Below are positions 1-7,834 of a DNA stretch of 64,000 bases, piece by piece. The notes beneath the pieces are model-generated. The model was not told where the DNA came from and searched no databases. It saw only the letters and a program-made list of their open reading frames with translations. Location: contig NZ_CP106736.1 in assembly GCF_030035605.1 (NCBI RefSeq), positions 2,108,001 through 2,172,000 on the forward strand, written 5' to 3'. A program made the translations under genes and the position numbers. Within the stretch, counting starts at the first letter, position 1, and each line of letters begins with the position of its first letter. This DNA is from Silvimonas soli. GTDB lineage: Bacteria > Pseudomonadota > Gammaproteobacteria > Burkholderiales > Chitinibacteraceae.

Positions 1-906
1 GATATAAATCTGGTGGCCCTGCATGTGTGACCACATGGTTTCCAGGGTGTTAAGCAAAGAGCGGTCGCCGGTTTCCAGAAACACGTCAGCGGCACCGGTG
101 TTGTAATACAAAGCCCGCACCGCATGACCGGCCATGGCGCTTTGTTTACGCAATGGCGCGTGATCCTGAAAGTACTCCAGGCCGAACCAGCCACCGGTCA
201 AATGCCCATAGCCACGCGCATCGATAAAGTGTTCGGCCAGACGCAAATATTTGATGCTGCCGGTCTCGCGATAAAGCTCGACCAGTGCCAGCTCGATCTC
301 TTCGTGGCCATCAATCCCCGGGTTCTTGCCTTCGATCACTGTGCCGAACACCTCGCAGATCAGGTCCGCAAAGCGGACCGCCACATCAAGCAGCCGCCGG
401 TTTTTTTGGGTGCGATGATGCGCGACCGCCGCTTGCAGCAAATGGCCCGCGCAATAGAGTTCATGGTTATCGCGCAGATTGCTCCAGCGTTCGTGCGCCC
501 GTTCCACCGCGTAATACGTGTTGAGATAGCCATCGTCGCACTGCGCGGCTTCAATCAGGCCCAGCGCTGTATCGAGCTTTTCCTGCAGCTGCGCGTCGGC
601 ACGTAACGCCAGCGCCCAACTGGTGGCTTCGATCCATTTGTAAACGTCCGAGTCGTTAAATACCTTGCCCCGGAACGGCCCCAGTTGCGGGTTGCGGATG
701 CGGCGGAAGTTATCAAAATTGCCCCACTCTTCCATTTGCTGGTACTGCGACAGCAAGGAAACGCGGGTATTGCGTTCCTGCCGCGGCCCCCAGAATTCGC
801 CGCCCAACGTCACCGCCAGCGGCGATACCGGTGTAATGCGCGCATGCGGGCTTTTCGACAAGTCCACCACTCGCGGCTGGTCGCTCTGTTTCTCGGTCAT
901 CATCAT
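1..906 (-). CDS. GH127 (DUF1680) beta-L-arabinofuranosidase-like glycoside hydrolase, 3' end outside window
   Basis: The visible 302 residues match the N-terminal (alpha/alpha)6 barrel of family GH127, whose characterised members are exo-beta-L-arabinofuranosidases. Family-like blocks are DGYLNTYY (about residues 125-132), HELYCAGHL (148-156), GHEEIELALVELYR (200-213), FQDHAPLRKQ (246-255) and GHAVRALY (260-267). The conserved histidines in these blocks line the sugar site in characterised members. The catalytic Glu and zinc-binding Cys cluster would lie beyond the window edge and cannot be checked. Three ATG codons are consecutive (906, 903, 900); an AGGA sits just upstream, so 906 is taken. 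There is no signal peptide, so the enzyme probably acts in the cytoplasm on imported arabinosides. It is the fourth gene of the binding-protein/permease operon, 23 bp after the second permease. Family is confident; substrate is inferred. Confidence 0.85.
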   Translation of the reverse strand, partial: MMMTEKQSDQPRVVDLSKSPHARITPVSPLAVTLGGEFWGPRQERNTRVSLLSQYQQMEEWGNFDNFRRIRNPQLGPFRGKVFNDSDVYKWIEATSWALALRADAQLQEKLDTALGLIEAAQCDDGYLNTYYAVERAHERWSNLRDNHELYCAGHLLQAAVAHHRTQKNRRLLDVAVRFADLICEVFGTVIEGKNPGIDGHEEIELALVELYRETGSIKYLRLAEHFIDARGYGHLTGGWFGLEYFQDHAPLRKQSAMAGHAVRALYYNTGAADVFLETGDRSLLNTLETMWSHMQGHQIYI

Positions 907-929
907 GTTTTTCCTGGATTGAGAGTGGG

Positions 930-1844
930 TTAGGCCTTGACCGCACCGGCGATCAAACCGTTGATATAAAAACGTTGCAGCAAAAGAAACAGCGCGGCGC
1001 AGGGCAAAATGCTGATGGTGATACCGGCCTGCATCACTCCCCAGTTCACGCCGCCCATAAACTGGGATTGCGCACTTTGCAGCAGCACTGGCAGGGTGAA
1101 TTTGTCGGCGTCCGAGATCAGCACCAGCGCGACCAGCAACTCATTCCAGGCAGTAAAGAAGGCAAATAGCGCCACGGTGACGATGCCAGGCTTCACGATC
1201 GGCAACATCACTCGCCACAACGAACTGAGCACATTGCAGCCATCCAGCGTGGCGGCTTCTTCGAGTTCACGTGGCACGCAGTCAAACGAGTTGCGCATCA
1301 TGAAAATGGAAAACGGCAGCTGGAAGGTGATGTACACCAGCGCCAGCCCACCCAGCGTGTTATGCAGATGCAGAAAATTAAGCAGGATGAATAGCGGCGT
1401 GAGGATGGATTGAAACGGGATCATCATGGTGGCCAGCACCAGCATGAAAATCAGCTTCTTGTACGGGAAGCGAAAGCGCGAAAAGCCGTAGCCGCCCAGT
1501 ACCGACAGCACTACTACGCCCGCTACCGTCATTAGGGCCACGCAGGTGCTGTTCCACAGATAGCGCCACAAACCCGCGCCAAAATGCAGCAGTTCTTCGT
1601 AGTTTTGCAGCGACATCCGGCTGGGCCAGAACGTGGGTGGCGAGGCCGAAGCTTCTGCCGCTGGCTTGAATGACGTCACAATCGACCAGAACACCGGGAA
1701 CAAAAACAGCAGCATCACCAGGAAGGCAAAGGCCAGCACCAGGCCGCTACGCCAGCGCAATGCGCGCGGCACCACGACCGCTACATCGTCATCCGGCATG
1801 GCTGCGTGTTCCATGGTCGGGAGCGTGAGGGAAGGTTGATTCAT
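930..1844 (-). CDS. Carbohydrate ABC transporter permease, MalG/UgpE type (CUT1)
   Basis: This is a 304-residue inner-membrane permease. A cytoplasmic N-terminus is followed by a hydrophobic helix (about residues 30-50, LVLAFAFLVMLLFLFPVFWS) and further helices. The cytoplasmic EAA loop reads EEAATLDGCNVLSSLWRVML and is where the ATPase subunit docks. The ATG at 1844 is chosen over an in-frame start 51 bp upstream because the latter lies inside the preceding permease gene; the chosen start is 10 bp after that gene's stop. With the partner permease and the binding protein it forms a CUT1-type sugar importer. No ATPase gene is in the visible part of the operon; CUT1 systems often share a MalK/MsmK-type ATPase encoded elsewhere. 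Confidence 0.9.
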   Translation of the reverse strand: MNQPSLTLPTMEHAAMPDDDVAVVVPRALRWRSGLVLAFAFLVMLLFLFPVFWSIVTSFKPAAEASASPPTFWPSRMSLQNYEELLHFGAGLWRYLWNSTCVALMTVAGVVVLSVLGGYGFSRFRFPYKKLIFMLVLATMMIPFQSILTPLFILLNFLHLHNTLGGLALVYITFQLPFSIFMMRNSFDCVPRELEEAATLDGCNVLSSLWRVMLPIVKPGIVTVALFAFFTAWNELLVALVLISDADKFTLPVLLQSAQSQFMGGVNWGVMQAGITISILPCAALFLLLQRFYINGLIAGAVKA

Positions 1845-1854
1845 GATCGGTCTC

Positions 1855-2745
1855 TCAGGCGTTGTCGTCACTGCGCAGCAAATACAGCTGCACAAAACTC
1901 ATTACGATCAGGATCAGCAGCAACACCACCGACATGGCCGAGGCATAGCCCACTTTGGAATAGGTAAACGCGGCGCGGTAGATCCAGTACACCACCGAGA
2001 TGGTGCTGTTCTGCGGCCCGCCATGGGTCATGATGTAGAACTGGTCAAACGCCAGATACGAGCCGATCACCGATACCGTCAGCGCCAGCGCAAAGGTCTG
2101 CCGCATCAGCGGCAAGGTGATGTAGCGCAGCTGGTTCCAGCGATTGGCGCCATCGATGCGCGCCGCCTCGTAGAGGTCTTCCGGAATGGCCTGCATGCCT
2201 ACCAGCAGCAGCACCATGGTGAAGCCGGTCATCTTCCAAGTAACCATGGCGACGATGGAAAACAACGCGCCGTTGGCGGTATCGAACCATTCCAGTGGCT
2301 CATCCAGCAGCCCCACTTTCATCAGAATGGCGCTGAAAACGCCCACCTGATCGTTGTACAGCCATACCCACAACAGGCTGGCTGCACTCATGCCAATCAC
2401 CACCGGCAGAAAGTACGCAGTGCGAAACAATCCTGACCAGCGCCCCGGGCGTTGTACGACCAATGCCAGGATAAAGGCCGCAATAAACAGCGCTGGCGTC
2501 ACCAGCAGCGTGTACTTGGTGGTGAACAGCAGGCTTTGCCAGAACGAATCGTCGTGTGCCAACTGCACGTAGTTATCCAGGCCATTGAAACTGCGTGCGC
2601 CAAATAATGGCCAGTCGTGCAGCGACATCCACAAGGTCATACCCAGCGGAATGAAAAAGAAGGTGGCAATCATCAACAGACACGGCGCGACAAACAAATA
2701 ACCGGCCCATGCGTTGCGCGTGGTCAAACTGGCTTGGGCAGCCAT
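1855..2745 (-). CDS. Carbohydrate ABC transporter permease, MalF/UgpA type (CUT1)
   Basis: The 296-residue protein has six predicted membrane helices, beginning with AGYLFVAPCLLMIATFFFIP near residues 14-33. The EAA loop is YEAARIDGANRWNQLRYITL near residue 195. It is the first of two permeases and follows the binding-protein gene by 57 bp. Together they should form the transmembrane pore of a CUT1 importer. Length and topology are normal for the family. The substrate cannot be read from the permease; the downstream GH127 gene points to an arabinofuranoside or arabino-oligosaccharide. Confidence 0.9.
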   Translation of the reverse strand: MAAQASLTTRNAWAGYLFVAPCLLMIATFFFIPLGMTLWMSLHDWPLFGARSFNGLDNYVQLAHDDSFWQSLLFTTKYTLLVTPALFIAAFILALVVQRPGRWSGLFRTAYFLPVVIGMSAASLLWVWLYNDQVGVFSAILMKVGLLDEPLEWFDTANGALFSIVAMVTWKMTGFTMVLLLVGMQAIPEDLYEAARIDGANRWNQLRYITLPLMRQTFALALTVSVIGSYLAFDQFYIMTHGGPQNSTISVVYWIYRAAFTYSKVGYASAMSVVLLLILIVMSFVQLYLLRSDDNA

Positions 2746-2802
2746 GGCAATCCCCCGAGGGAAAGCCGCTCCGCGTGGCAGCGCAGTGCGGCTTTGGTGC
2801 GA

Positions 2803-4053
2803 TTACTTACCGGCCAGAATTTCGGTAAAGCGCGTTTGTGCTTTCTTGACGGCGGCATCGACGTTGCCGCCATACACCGCTTCTTGCACCATCGTCGCCC
2901 ACGGCCCGTTGTTGTCGTTGATCAACTGGTTGAACTTGTCGCTGTAGGGAGCCTGGCCTTTGCTGAACGCATCAAACGCGACTTGCAGTCGTGGATCGCC
3001 ATTGACATAGGCTTTGCCCAGATCGGAGCGCACCGGGATGCTGCCGTTTTTGGCAAAGTATTCCACCTGCACTGGCTCGGTCAGACACCAGCTAATGAAC
3101 TCAAATGCAGTGCCCGGGTGTTTCGAGCCCTTGGGGATACCAATCGAATCGCCACCGGCAAAGCTGGCGGTGCCGCCTTTTTCACCGGGGAATGGCGTCA
3201 CACCAAAGTCGATTTCCGGATGTTCACGTTTGAGCAGGCCAATGGCAAAGGCACCGGTGCCCACCATGCCGACCTTGCCGGTGAGGAAGGTGTTGATAAA
3301 GTTCTGGCCCGCATCTGTTTTAGAGCCAGCCGAGATTTGCCCGGTGCTCCACATGCGATGGTAAAAATTAAGCGCGTTTTTGACTTCGGGTTTGTCCAGC
3401 GTCGGGGTTTTGCCATCGGCACTCAAAATGTCGCCGCCCGATGCCCAGATGTACGGCGTGAAGGTGAAAATCTGGCAACCGCCACACGCGCCGGAGAAAT
3501 AGAACCCTTTTACACCGCCGCCGAGTGCGGTGATTTTCTTGGCATCAGCCTCGATCCCGGCCCAGTCTTTGGGTGGGCTGTTGGGGTCCAGCCCGGCCTT
3601 CTTGAACAGCCCTTTGTTGTAAACCAGCAAGGAGCCTTCGGCACTGAATGGCAAGGCATATTGGCGCCCACCGGAATTGGCCAGACGCATATGTGCTTTG
3701 GACAGCGTTCCGGCAAATGGCAGTGCTTTGGCTTTGTCAGTGATATCGGTCAGTTGCCCGGCTTTGGCCAGTTGCGGCACGTAGATCAAATCCACCGCCA
3801 GGATATCCGGCACGTTGCCTGAGGCGGCGGCAGTGCCAAACTTGGTCATGAAATCATCGTTGGGAACGACGGTAAGGCTGATCTGGTCTTTGTGGCTGGC
3901 GTTCCAGGCCTTGACCAGAGGCGTGGCGACCGACGAATCCTGCATGCGGACCCAGAACGTCGCGTTGTTTGCATCATCTGCAACGGCGCAGGCCGACGCA
4001 GCAAATATCAGGCTCGCGCCCAAAAGCAGAGTTGCCCTTCCAGAGGTATTCAT
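2803..4053 (-). CDS. Extracellular sugar-binding protein of the ABC importer
   Basis: This 416-residue protein opens with a Sec signal peptide (about residues 1-25, ending ASACAVA before DDANN) and continues as a family 1 solute-binding protein, with typical blocks such as DILAVDLIYVPQLAKAGQL, ALPFSAEGSLLVYNKGLF and VGMVGTGAFAIGLL. It should capture the sugar in the periplasm and hand it to the two permeases downstream. An unusual ACGGCQ segment near residue 190 puts two cysteines in a CxxC spacing, which could form a disulfide in the exported protein. The ATG at 4053 has a GGAG ribosome site about 8 nt upstream. It is the first gene of the operon and is transcribed away from the AraC-type regulator. 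Confidence 0.9.
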   Translation of the reverse strand: MNTSGRATLLLGASLIFAASACAVADDANNATFWVRMQDSSVATPLVKAWNASHKDQISLTVVPNDDFMTKFGTAAASGNVPDILAVDLIYVPQLAKAGQLTDITDKAKALPFAGTLSKAHMRLANSGGRQYALPFSAEGSLLVYNKGLFKKAGLDPNSPPKDWAGIEADAKKITALGGGVKGFYFSGACGGCQIFTFTPYIWASGGDILSADGKTPTLDKPEVKNALNFYHRMWSTGQISAGSKTDAGQNFINTFLTGKVGMVGTGAFAIGLLKREHPEIDFGVTPFPGEKGGTASFAGGDSIGIPKGSKHPGTAFEFISWCLTEPVQVEYFAKNGSIPVRSDLGKAYVNGDPRLQVAFDAFSKGQAPYSDKFNQLINDNNGPWATMVQEAVYGGNVDAAVKKAQTRFTEILAGK

Positions 4054-4301
4054 TTTTTGGCTCCGTGATCAGGGGATGGCAGATTGGCCATCGGCATTGC
4101 CAGCACATTGAATGGACCTGCACCTGTGTACTGGACGTTATGTAGTGCTGGCCGCAATACTACAGACCGCCAATGCGGCGACAAGCAATCAAACCACACA
4201 AAACAGGACTATTCCGACATCGATACCGGTACGCTTAGTCGGAACTGTTTAGGCTGGATAGCCAGATATGGATAATTCAGACACTTATAAGGACACATCG
4301 C
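4054..4301. promoter_or_regulatory. Divergent promoter region of the sugar operon and araC-type gene, with inverted repeat
   Basis: The 248 bp between the divergent sugar operon and regulator must carry both promoters. It contains TTCCGAC (4212-4218) and its exact inverse GTCGGAA (4238-4244), 19 nt apart. These are flanked further out by AAACAG (4201-4206) and CTGTTT (4245-4250), also inverse to each other. The centre is about 75 nt upstream of the regulator start. This is a candidate operator. AraC-family proteins often bind direct repeats, so the assignment is tentative. Confidence 0.35.
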
Positions 4302-5123
4302 ATGCTGCGGTTTGATCCCTCTTTGCCACTACATGCGCAGAATGGCGGCTTGTTCGTCTCCACCTGCGCGACGTGGACGCACCCGGAACGCATCCTCAAT
4401 TCTTATGAGCTGGTTTTCGTCAAAGAGGGCGTGCTGTATCTGAGCGAGGAAGGAAACGACTTCGAGGTTCGCGCCGGTGAAGCGCTGTTGCTGTGGCCAG
4501 GCCGTCATCATCGAGGCACGCGACCCAGCTCGCGTGATCTCAAGTTCTACTGGGCACACTTTACCCACGATGCGCTCGCGGTCATGTCGCAAGAAGGCCA
4601 GTTACAAGCGCGCCAGCACGCCGCCGTGGCGCGGCCGGATCATGTCACCGCTTTATTCCGGCGCCTGCTGGACGACCAGGAGTTATTCGGCGCGCGTTCG
4701 GCCACGTTGAGCCTGCTGATGATGCTGATATTGTGCGAGCTGGCGCGCTCCAGTCAGTCCGCCCGAACCGAAGAAGGCGCGGCATCCGTGCTGGCGGGCA
4801 AAGCCGACGTGGTTATACAAACCAAGTTTCAGGACGCGATTTCGTCATCCAGTATTGCTGCCGAACTGCGTTGCAATCCCGATTATCTGGGCCGGGTATT
4901 TCGCGCCGAATATGGCAAGACGCTGACCGATGCCATTAACGAACGCCGCACACGTCACGCCGCCGCGTTGCTGGCCGAAACCCGCAGCGGCATCGACGAG
5001 ATTGCGCGCCAGTGCGGATTTGCCGACACCGTGTATTTCCGGCGGATATTCAAACGCAACCAGGGCATGACGCCGGGTGCGTTTCGCTCTTTGCATACCC
5101 GTACGCATATCAACCATGGCTAA
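4302..5123 (+). CDS. AraC-family transcriptional regulator
   Basis: The 273-residue protein has an N-terminal cupin-like sensor half (an EVRAGEALLLWPGRHHRG-like turn at about residues 50-70) and a C-terminal AraC DNA-binding domain with two helix-turn-helix units (SSIAAELRCNPDYLGRVFRA and IDEIARQCGFADTVYFRRIF, the latter followed by GMTPGAFR). It is transcribed divergently from the SBP-permease-GH127 operon, and regulators placed this way usually control their neighbour. The likely role is sugar-responsive activation of that operon. The inducer is unknown; an arabinose-type sugar is inferred from the GH127 gene. Confidence 0.9.
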   Translation: MLRFDPSLPLHAQNGGLFVSTCATWTHPERILNSYELVFVKEGVLYLSEEGNDFEVRAGEALLLWPGRHHRGTRPSSRDLKFYWAHFTHDALAVMSQEGQLQARQHAAVARPDHVTALFRRLLDDQELFGARSATLSLLMMLILCELARSSQSARTEEGAASVLAGKADVVIQTKFQDAISSSSIAAELRCNPDYLGRVFRAEYGKTLTDAINERRTRHAAALLAETRSGIDEIARQCGFADTVYFRRIFKRNQGMTPGAFRSLHTRTHINHG

Positions 5124-5190
5124 GACCACTACGGTTGCCGTGAAGTAACGTGCCGGTACGCATGACAAGCTGTACGGAACACATCTCGCC

Positions 5191-5328
5191 ATGGCTTGTC
5201 TGACCGGCCTGGCGCTGGCATACGCTCAAGAAAAATTCGGGTGTGTCATCCAATCAACCGATAATGGCGAGCTGGCTGATTGCCCGGATAAGGGTCGACT
5301 GAGTTTGCCCCCGCAGCCAGAGCAATGA
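5191..5328 (+). CDS. Possible 45-residue small ORF, doubtful
   Basis: An ATG at 5191 opens a 45-codon frame starting MACLTGLALAYAQEKFGC and ending at a TGA at 5326-5328, just before the glyoxalase ribosome site. The start is hydrophobic and two further cysteines follow. A GGAA lies 12 nt upstream, which is far for a ribosome site. The frame stays open upstream to about 5149. I do not recognise the product; it may be a chance frame or the remnant of a gene. Confidence 0.2.
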   Translation: MACLTGLALAYAQEKFGCVIQSTDNGELADCPDKGRLSLPPQPEQ

Positions 5329-5342
5329 ACAAGGAGAAAAAA

Positions 5343-5762
5343 ATGAAGTATCTACATACGATGGTTCGCGTCACCGACGTGGAAGAATCCATGCGTTTTT
5401 ATCGCGACGCGCTGGGTCTGGAAGAAGTCTCGCGCAAAGAAAGCGAGCGCGGCCGCTTTACCTTGATCTACCTAGCCGCGCCTGGTGATACCGACGCGCA
5501 AGTCGAACTCACGTTTAATTGGGACCCGGAGGTTTACACTGGCGGGCGCAATTTTGGGCATCTGGCCTATGAGGTCGAAGACATCTACGCCGCTTGTGCC
5601 CGGCTGGAAGCACACGGCGCAGCGGTATTGCGTCCTCCGCGTGACGGCCACATGGCTTTCGTACGTTCGCCAGATGGTATTTCTATCGAACTGCTGCAAG
5701 CCGGCGCTGCACTACCCGCTGCAGAACCATGGGCTTCCCGCGCTAACGTGGGCACCTGGTAA
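5343..5762 (+). CDS. gloA: Lactoylglutathione lyase (glyoxalase I)
   Basis: This 139-residue VOC-family enzyme isomerises the methylglyoxal-glutathione hemithioacetal to S-lactoylglutathione in methylglyoxal detoxification. The metal ligands of class I glyoxalases are in place: His5 (KYLHTMVRV), Glu55 (AQVELTFNW), His73 (NFGHLAYEVEDI) and Glu116 (ISIELLQAG). The short length matches the Ni-type bacterial enzymes. The ATG at 5343 is preferred over one 18 bp upstream because AAGGAG ends about 7 nt before it. It appears to be monocistronic. Confidence 0.93.
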   Translation: MKYLHTMVRVTDVEESMRFYRDALGLEEVSRKESERGRFTLIYLAAPGDTDAQVELTFNWDPEVYTGGRNFGHLAYEVEDIYAACARLEAHGAAVLRPPRDGHMAFVRSPDGISIELLQAGAALPAAEPWASRANVGTW

Positions 5763-5964
5763 CAGGCACAGTTTTGGCTTGGTCCGTTTTGTCCTTGTCC
5801 TCTGCAGGGCAGGACAAAACCGGCTTGGCTGCTGGCATTAAGCGGGGAAAACCCGAAACATACTGCACTGCATGGCCGCCTGGCTATAACCATGTAGCTA
5901 TCTAACCAATACCGTCTAAATCAATATTGTGCCCGCCTTTGTTTACCCGCTTGGCGCGACGAGC

Positions 5965-6053
5965 GCTGCCGGGTCACCGGACACTTAAAAAAACACTCAT
6001 GCCACCGTCTGTTCGGTGACACTTACCATCTCTTCAGGACAGCCATCCCGCTC
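5965..6053 (+). promoter_or_regulatory. Structured leader upstream of the antiporter gene, candidate cation riboswitch
   Basis: The last 90 nt before the antiporter start hold several mutually exclusive pairings. CCGG-GTCA-CCGG (5969-5980) forms a tetraloop hairpin. CACCG (6003-6007) can pair with CGGTG (6014-6018). The upstream GTCACCG (5973-5979) can instead pair with CGGTGAC (6014-6020). The octamer GACACTTA occurs twice (5980-5987 and 6019-6026). No clear Shine-Dalgarno precedes the ATG at 6054. Li+/Na+-sensing riboswitches are known ahead of Na+/H+ antiporter genes; membership here is inference only. Confidence 0.35.
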
Positions 6054-7454
6054 ATGACTATCCACCGCTTTGCCGCTTTACTTACCTTTTTGCTCCCTGC
6101 CGCCGCCTTTGCCGCTAGCCCCGACGGCGCCAATTTGTCATTGGCGTGGACGATTCCGTTTGCCGGCATGCTGTTGTCCATTGCTGTTTTTCCCTTGCTG
6201 GCACCGCATTTCTGGCATGACCACTTTGGCAAGATCGCCGCCTTCTGGATTGCGGTTTTTCTCGTGCCATTTGCCATGGTTTTCGGTCCGGATGCGGCGC
6301 TGCATAGCGTGGTGCATGCGCTGGTGGGCGAGTACATCCCGTTCATCTTGCTGCTGTTTGCGCTCTACACGATTTCCGGCGGCATTCTGGTCTGGGGCAC
6401 GCTGCGCGGTTCGGCCGGTCTGAACACCGGTCTGCTGGCTTTGGGCACAGCACTGGCCTCGATCATGGGGACCACCGGCGCAGCCATGCTGTTGATCCGG
6501 CCCATCCTCAAAGCCAACGCACACCGTCAGCACAACGTGCATGTGGTGGTGTTCTTTATTTTTCTGGTAGCCAATATCGGTGGCGGCTTGACCCCGCTGG
6601 GCGATCCACCGCTGTTCCTCGGCTTCTTGCAGGGCGTGAGCTTCATGTGGACGGTGAAACACATGTTCCCGTCCGTGTTGTTCTGCTCGGCTGTGTTACT
6701 GGCTGTGTTCTACGTGCTGGACCGGCGCTTCTGGCAGCGTGATCCCGCACCCGTGGCCACCGAAAAGCCGCAACCGATCAAGCTCTACGGCTTGTGGAAC
6801 ATGGCATTGATTGGCGGCGTGGTTGCCGCAGTGTTGATGTCCGGCGTGTGGAATAGCGGCGTGCAGTTTGACGTGTATGGCACGCCGGTTGATCTGCAAA
6901 GCGTGGTGCGCGATGTCTTGCTGCTGGTCTTTGCGCTGATCTCGTTGTGGTTAACGCCCAAGCAAATCCGCGCTGGCAACGAGTTCAACTGGTTTCCGAT
7001 TCTGGAAGTCGCCAAATTGTTTCTGGCGATCTTCATTACCATCGCGCCCGCCATTGCCATCCTGCGCGCGGGCGAGGCCGGGCATCTGGCGGCGCTGGTC
7101 AAAGTGGTCAGCAACAGCAACGGCGAGCCCATTGATGGCATGTATTTCTGGATGACCGGCCTGCTGTCGAGCTTTCTGGATAACGCCCCGACCTACCTGG
7201 TGTTTTTCAACCTGGCCCACGGCGATGCGGCGCACATGATGGGGCCAATGGCATCCACGCTACTGGCGATTTCCATGGGTGCCGTGTTCATGGGCGCCAA
7301 CACCTATATTGGTAACGCGCCCAATTTCATGGTCAAGGCGATTGCCGAGCAAGGCAAGGTCAAGATGCCGGGGTTCTTCGGTTACATGCTCTGGTCCGGT
7401 GCCATTCTAATGCCGTTATACCTGCTGGTGACACTGATTTTCTTTCATTTCTGA
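6054..7454 (+). CDS. nhaD: NhaD-type Na+/H+ antiporter
   Basis: The 466-residue polytopic membrane protein belongs to the ion-transporter superfamily that includes NhaD and citrate/arsenite permeases. It begins with a hydrophobic, signal-like segment (MTIHRFAALLTFLLPAAAFA) and then about a dozen helices. Characteristic blocks are SIMGTTGAAMLLIRPIL (about residues 137-153), GGGLTPLGDPPLFLGFLQGV (about 174-193) and SSFLDNAPTYLVFFNL (about 364-379); the polar residues in these are the expected ion path. NhaD proteins exchange cytoplasmic Na+ or Li+ for H+ at alkaline pH. The gene stands alone, is preceded by a structured leader and ends at a strong terminator. Confidence 0.85.
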   Translation: MTIHRFAALLTFLLPAAAFAASPDGANLSLAWTIPFAGMLLSIAVFPLLAPHFWHDHFGKIAAFWIAVFLVPFAMVFGPDAALHSVVHALVGEYIPFILLLFALYTISGGILVWGTLRGSAGLNTGLLALGTALASIMGTTGAAMLLIRPILKANAHRQHNVHVVVFFIFLVANIGGGLTPLGDPPLFLGFLQGVSFMWTVKHMFPSVLFCSAVLLAVFYVLDRRFWQRDPAPVATEKPQPIKLYGLWNMALIGGVVAAVLMSGVWNSGVQFDVYGTPVDLQSVVRDVLLLVFALISLWLTPKQIRAGNEFNWFPILEVAKLFLAIFITIAPAIAILRAGEAGHLAALVKVVSNSNGEPIDGMYFWMTGLLSSFLDNAPTYLVFFNLAHGDAAHMMGPMASTLLAISMGAVFMGANTYIGNAPNFMVKAIAEQGKVKMPGFFGYMLWSGAILMPLYLLVTLIFFHF

Positions 7455-7834
7455 TGACGATTTTCGCCTGTCAAAAAGGACCGCTGCTGCGGTCCTTTTT
7501 TATTTGGTCAGCCAGCTGAAATCACGCCGTCCTACCGTGCATATTTTTAAATTTATGCCATGATAATTTGCACAGTGCTTTCTTTTTGCAGCGGTGGAAC
7601 TGGTAAAGACCATGAGCTGTCTTTCTTCATCTTCGGCTAGAGATTTCTCGGTGGTTACTCGGTAATTTTGTCACAGCAAGCAGAAACGCAACTCTTCGTG
7701 TTGATCTGCATCAGATGACTCTTATGTAAACGGCATAGACTGACTTCAACCCGGCACCTTTGTCTTGTCAGCAGGGCAAAGGTCATCACTGTCAAAAAAG
7801 TTTTTGCAATCACAACCAGGAAACGAGGTGAACC
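7455..7834. other. 380-bp spacer between nhaD and phosphoketolase
   Basis: It holds the nhaD terminator (7473-7504), then about 330 bp with no convincing ORF. Near its end ACCTTTG (7756-7762) and CAAAGGT (7777-7783) form a 7-bp inverted repeat 14 nt apart, about 50 nt before the phosphoketolase start, which could be an operator or leader hairpin. The phosphoketolase promoter must lie here; I cannot place it with confidence. Confidence 0.4.
7473..7504 (+). terminator. Intrinsic terminator of nhaD
   Basis: AAAAAGGACCGC and GCGGTCCTTTTT form a 12-bp stem with a TGCT loop, followed by a T run. It ends nhaD transcription 19 bp after the stop codon. Confidence 0.9.

Noticed and set aside
2617..3822. 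401-codon frame antisense to the sugar-binding protein
   Set aside because: Opposite strand of a complete binding-protein gene with signal peptide and ribosome site; no motifs.
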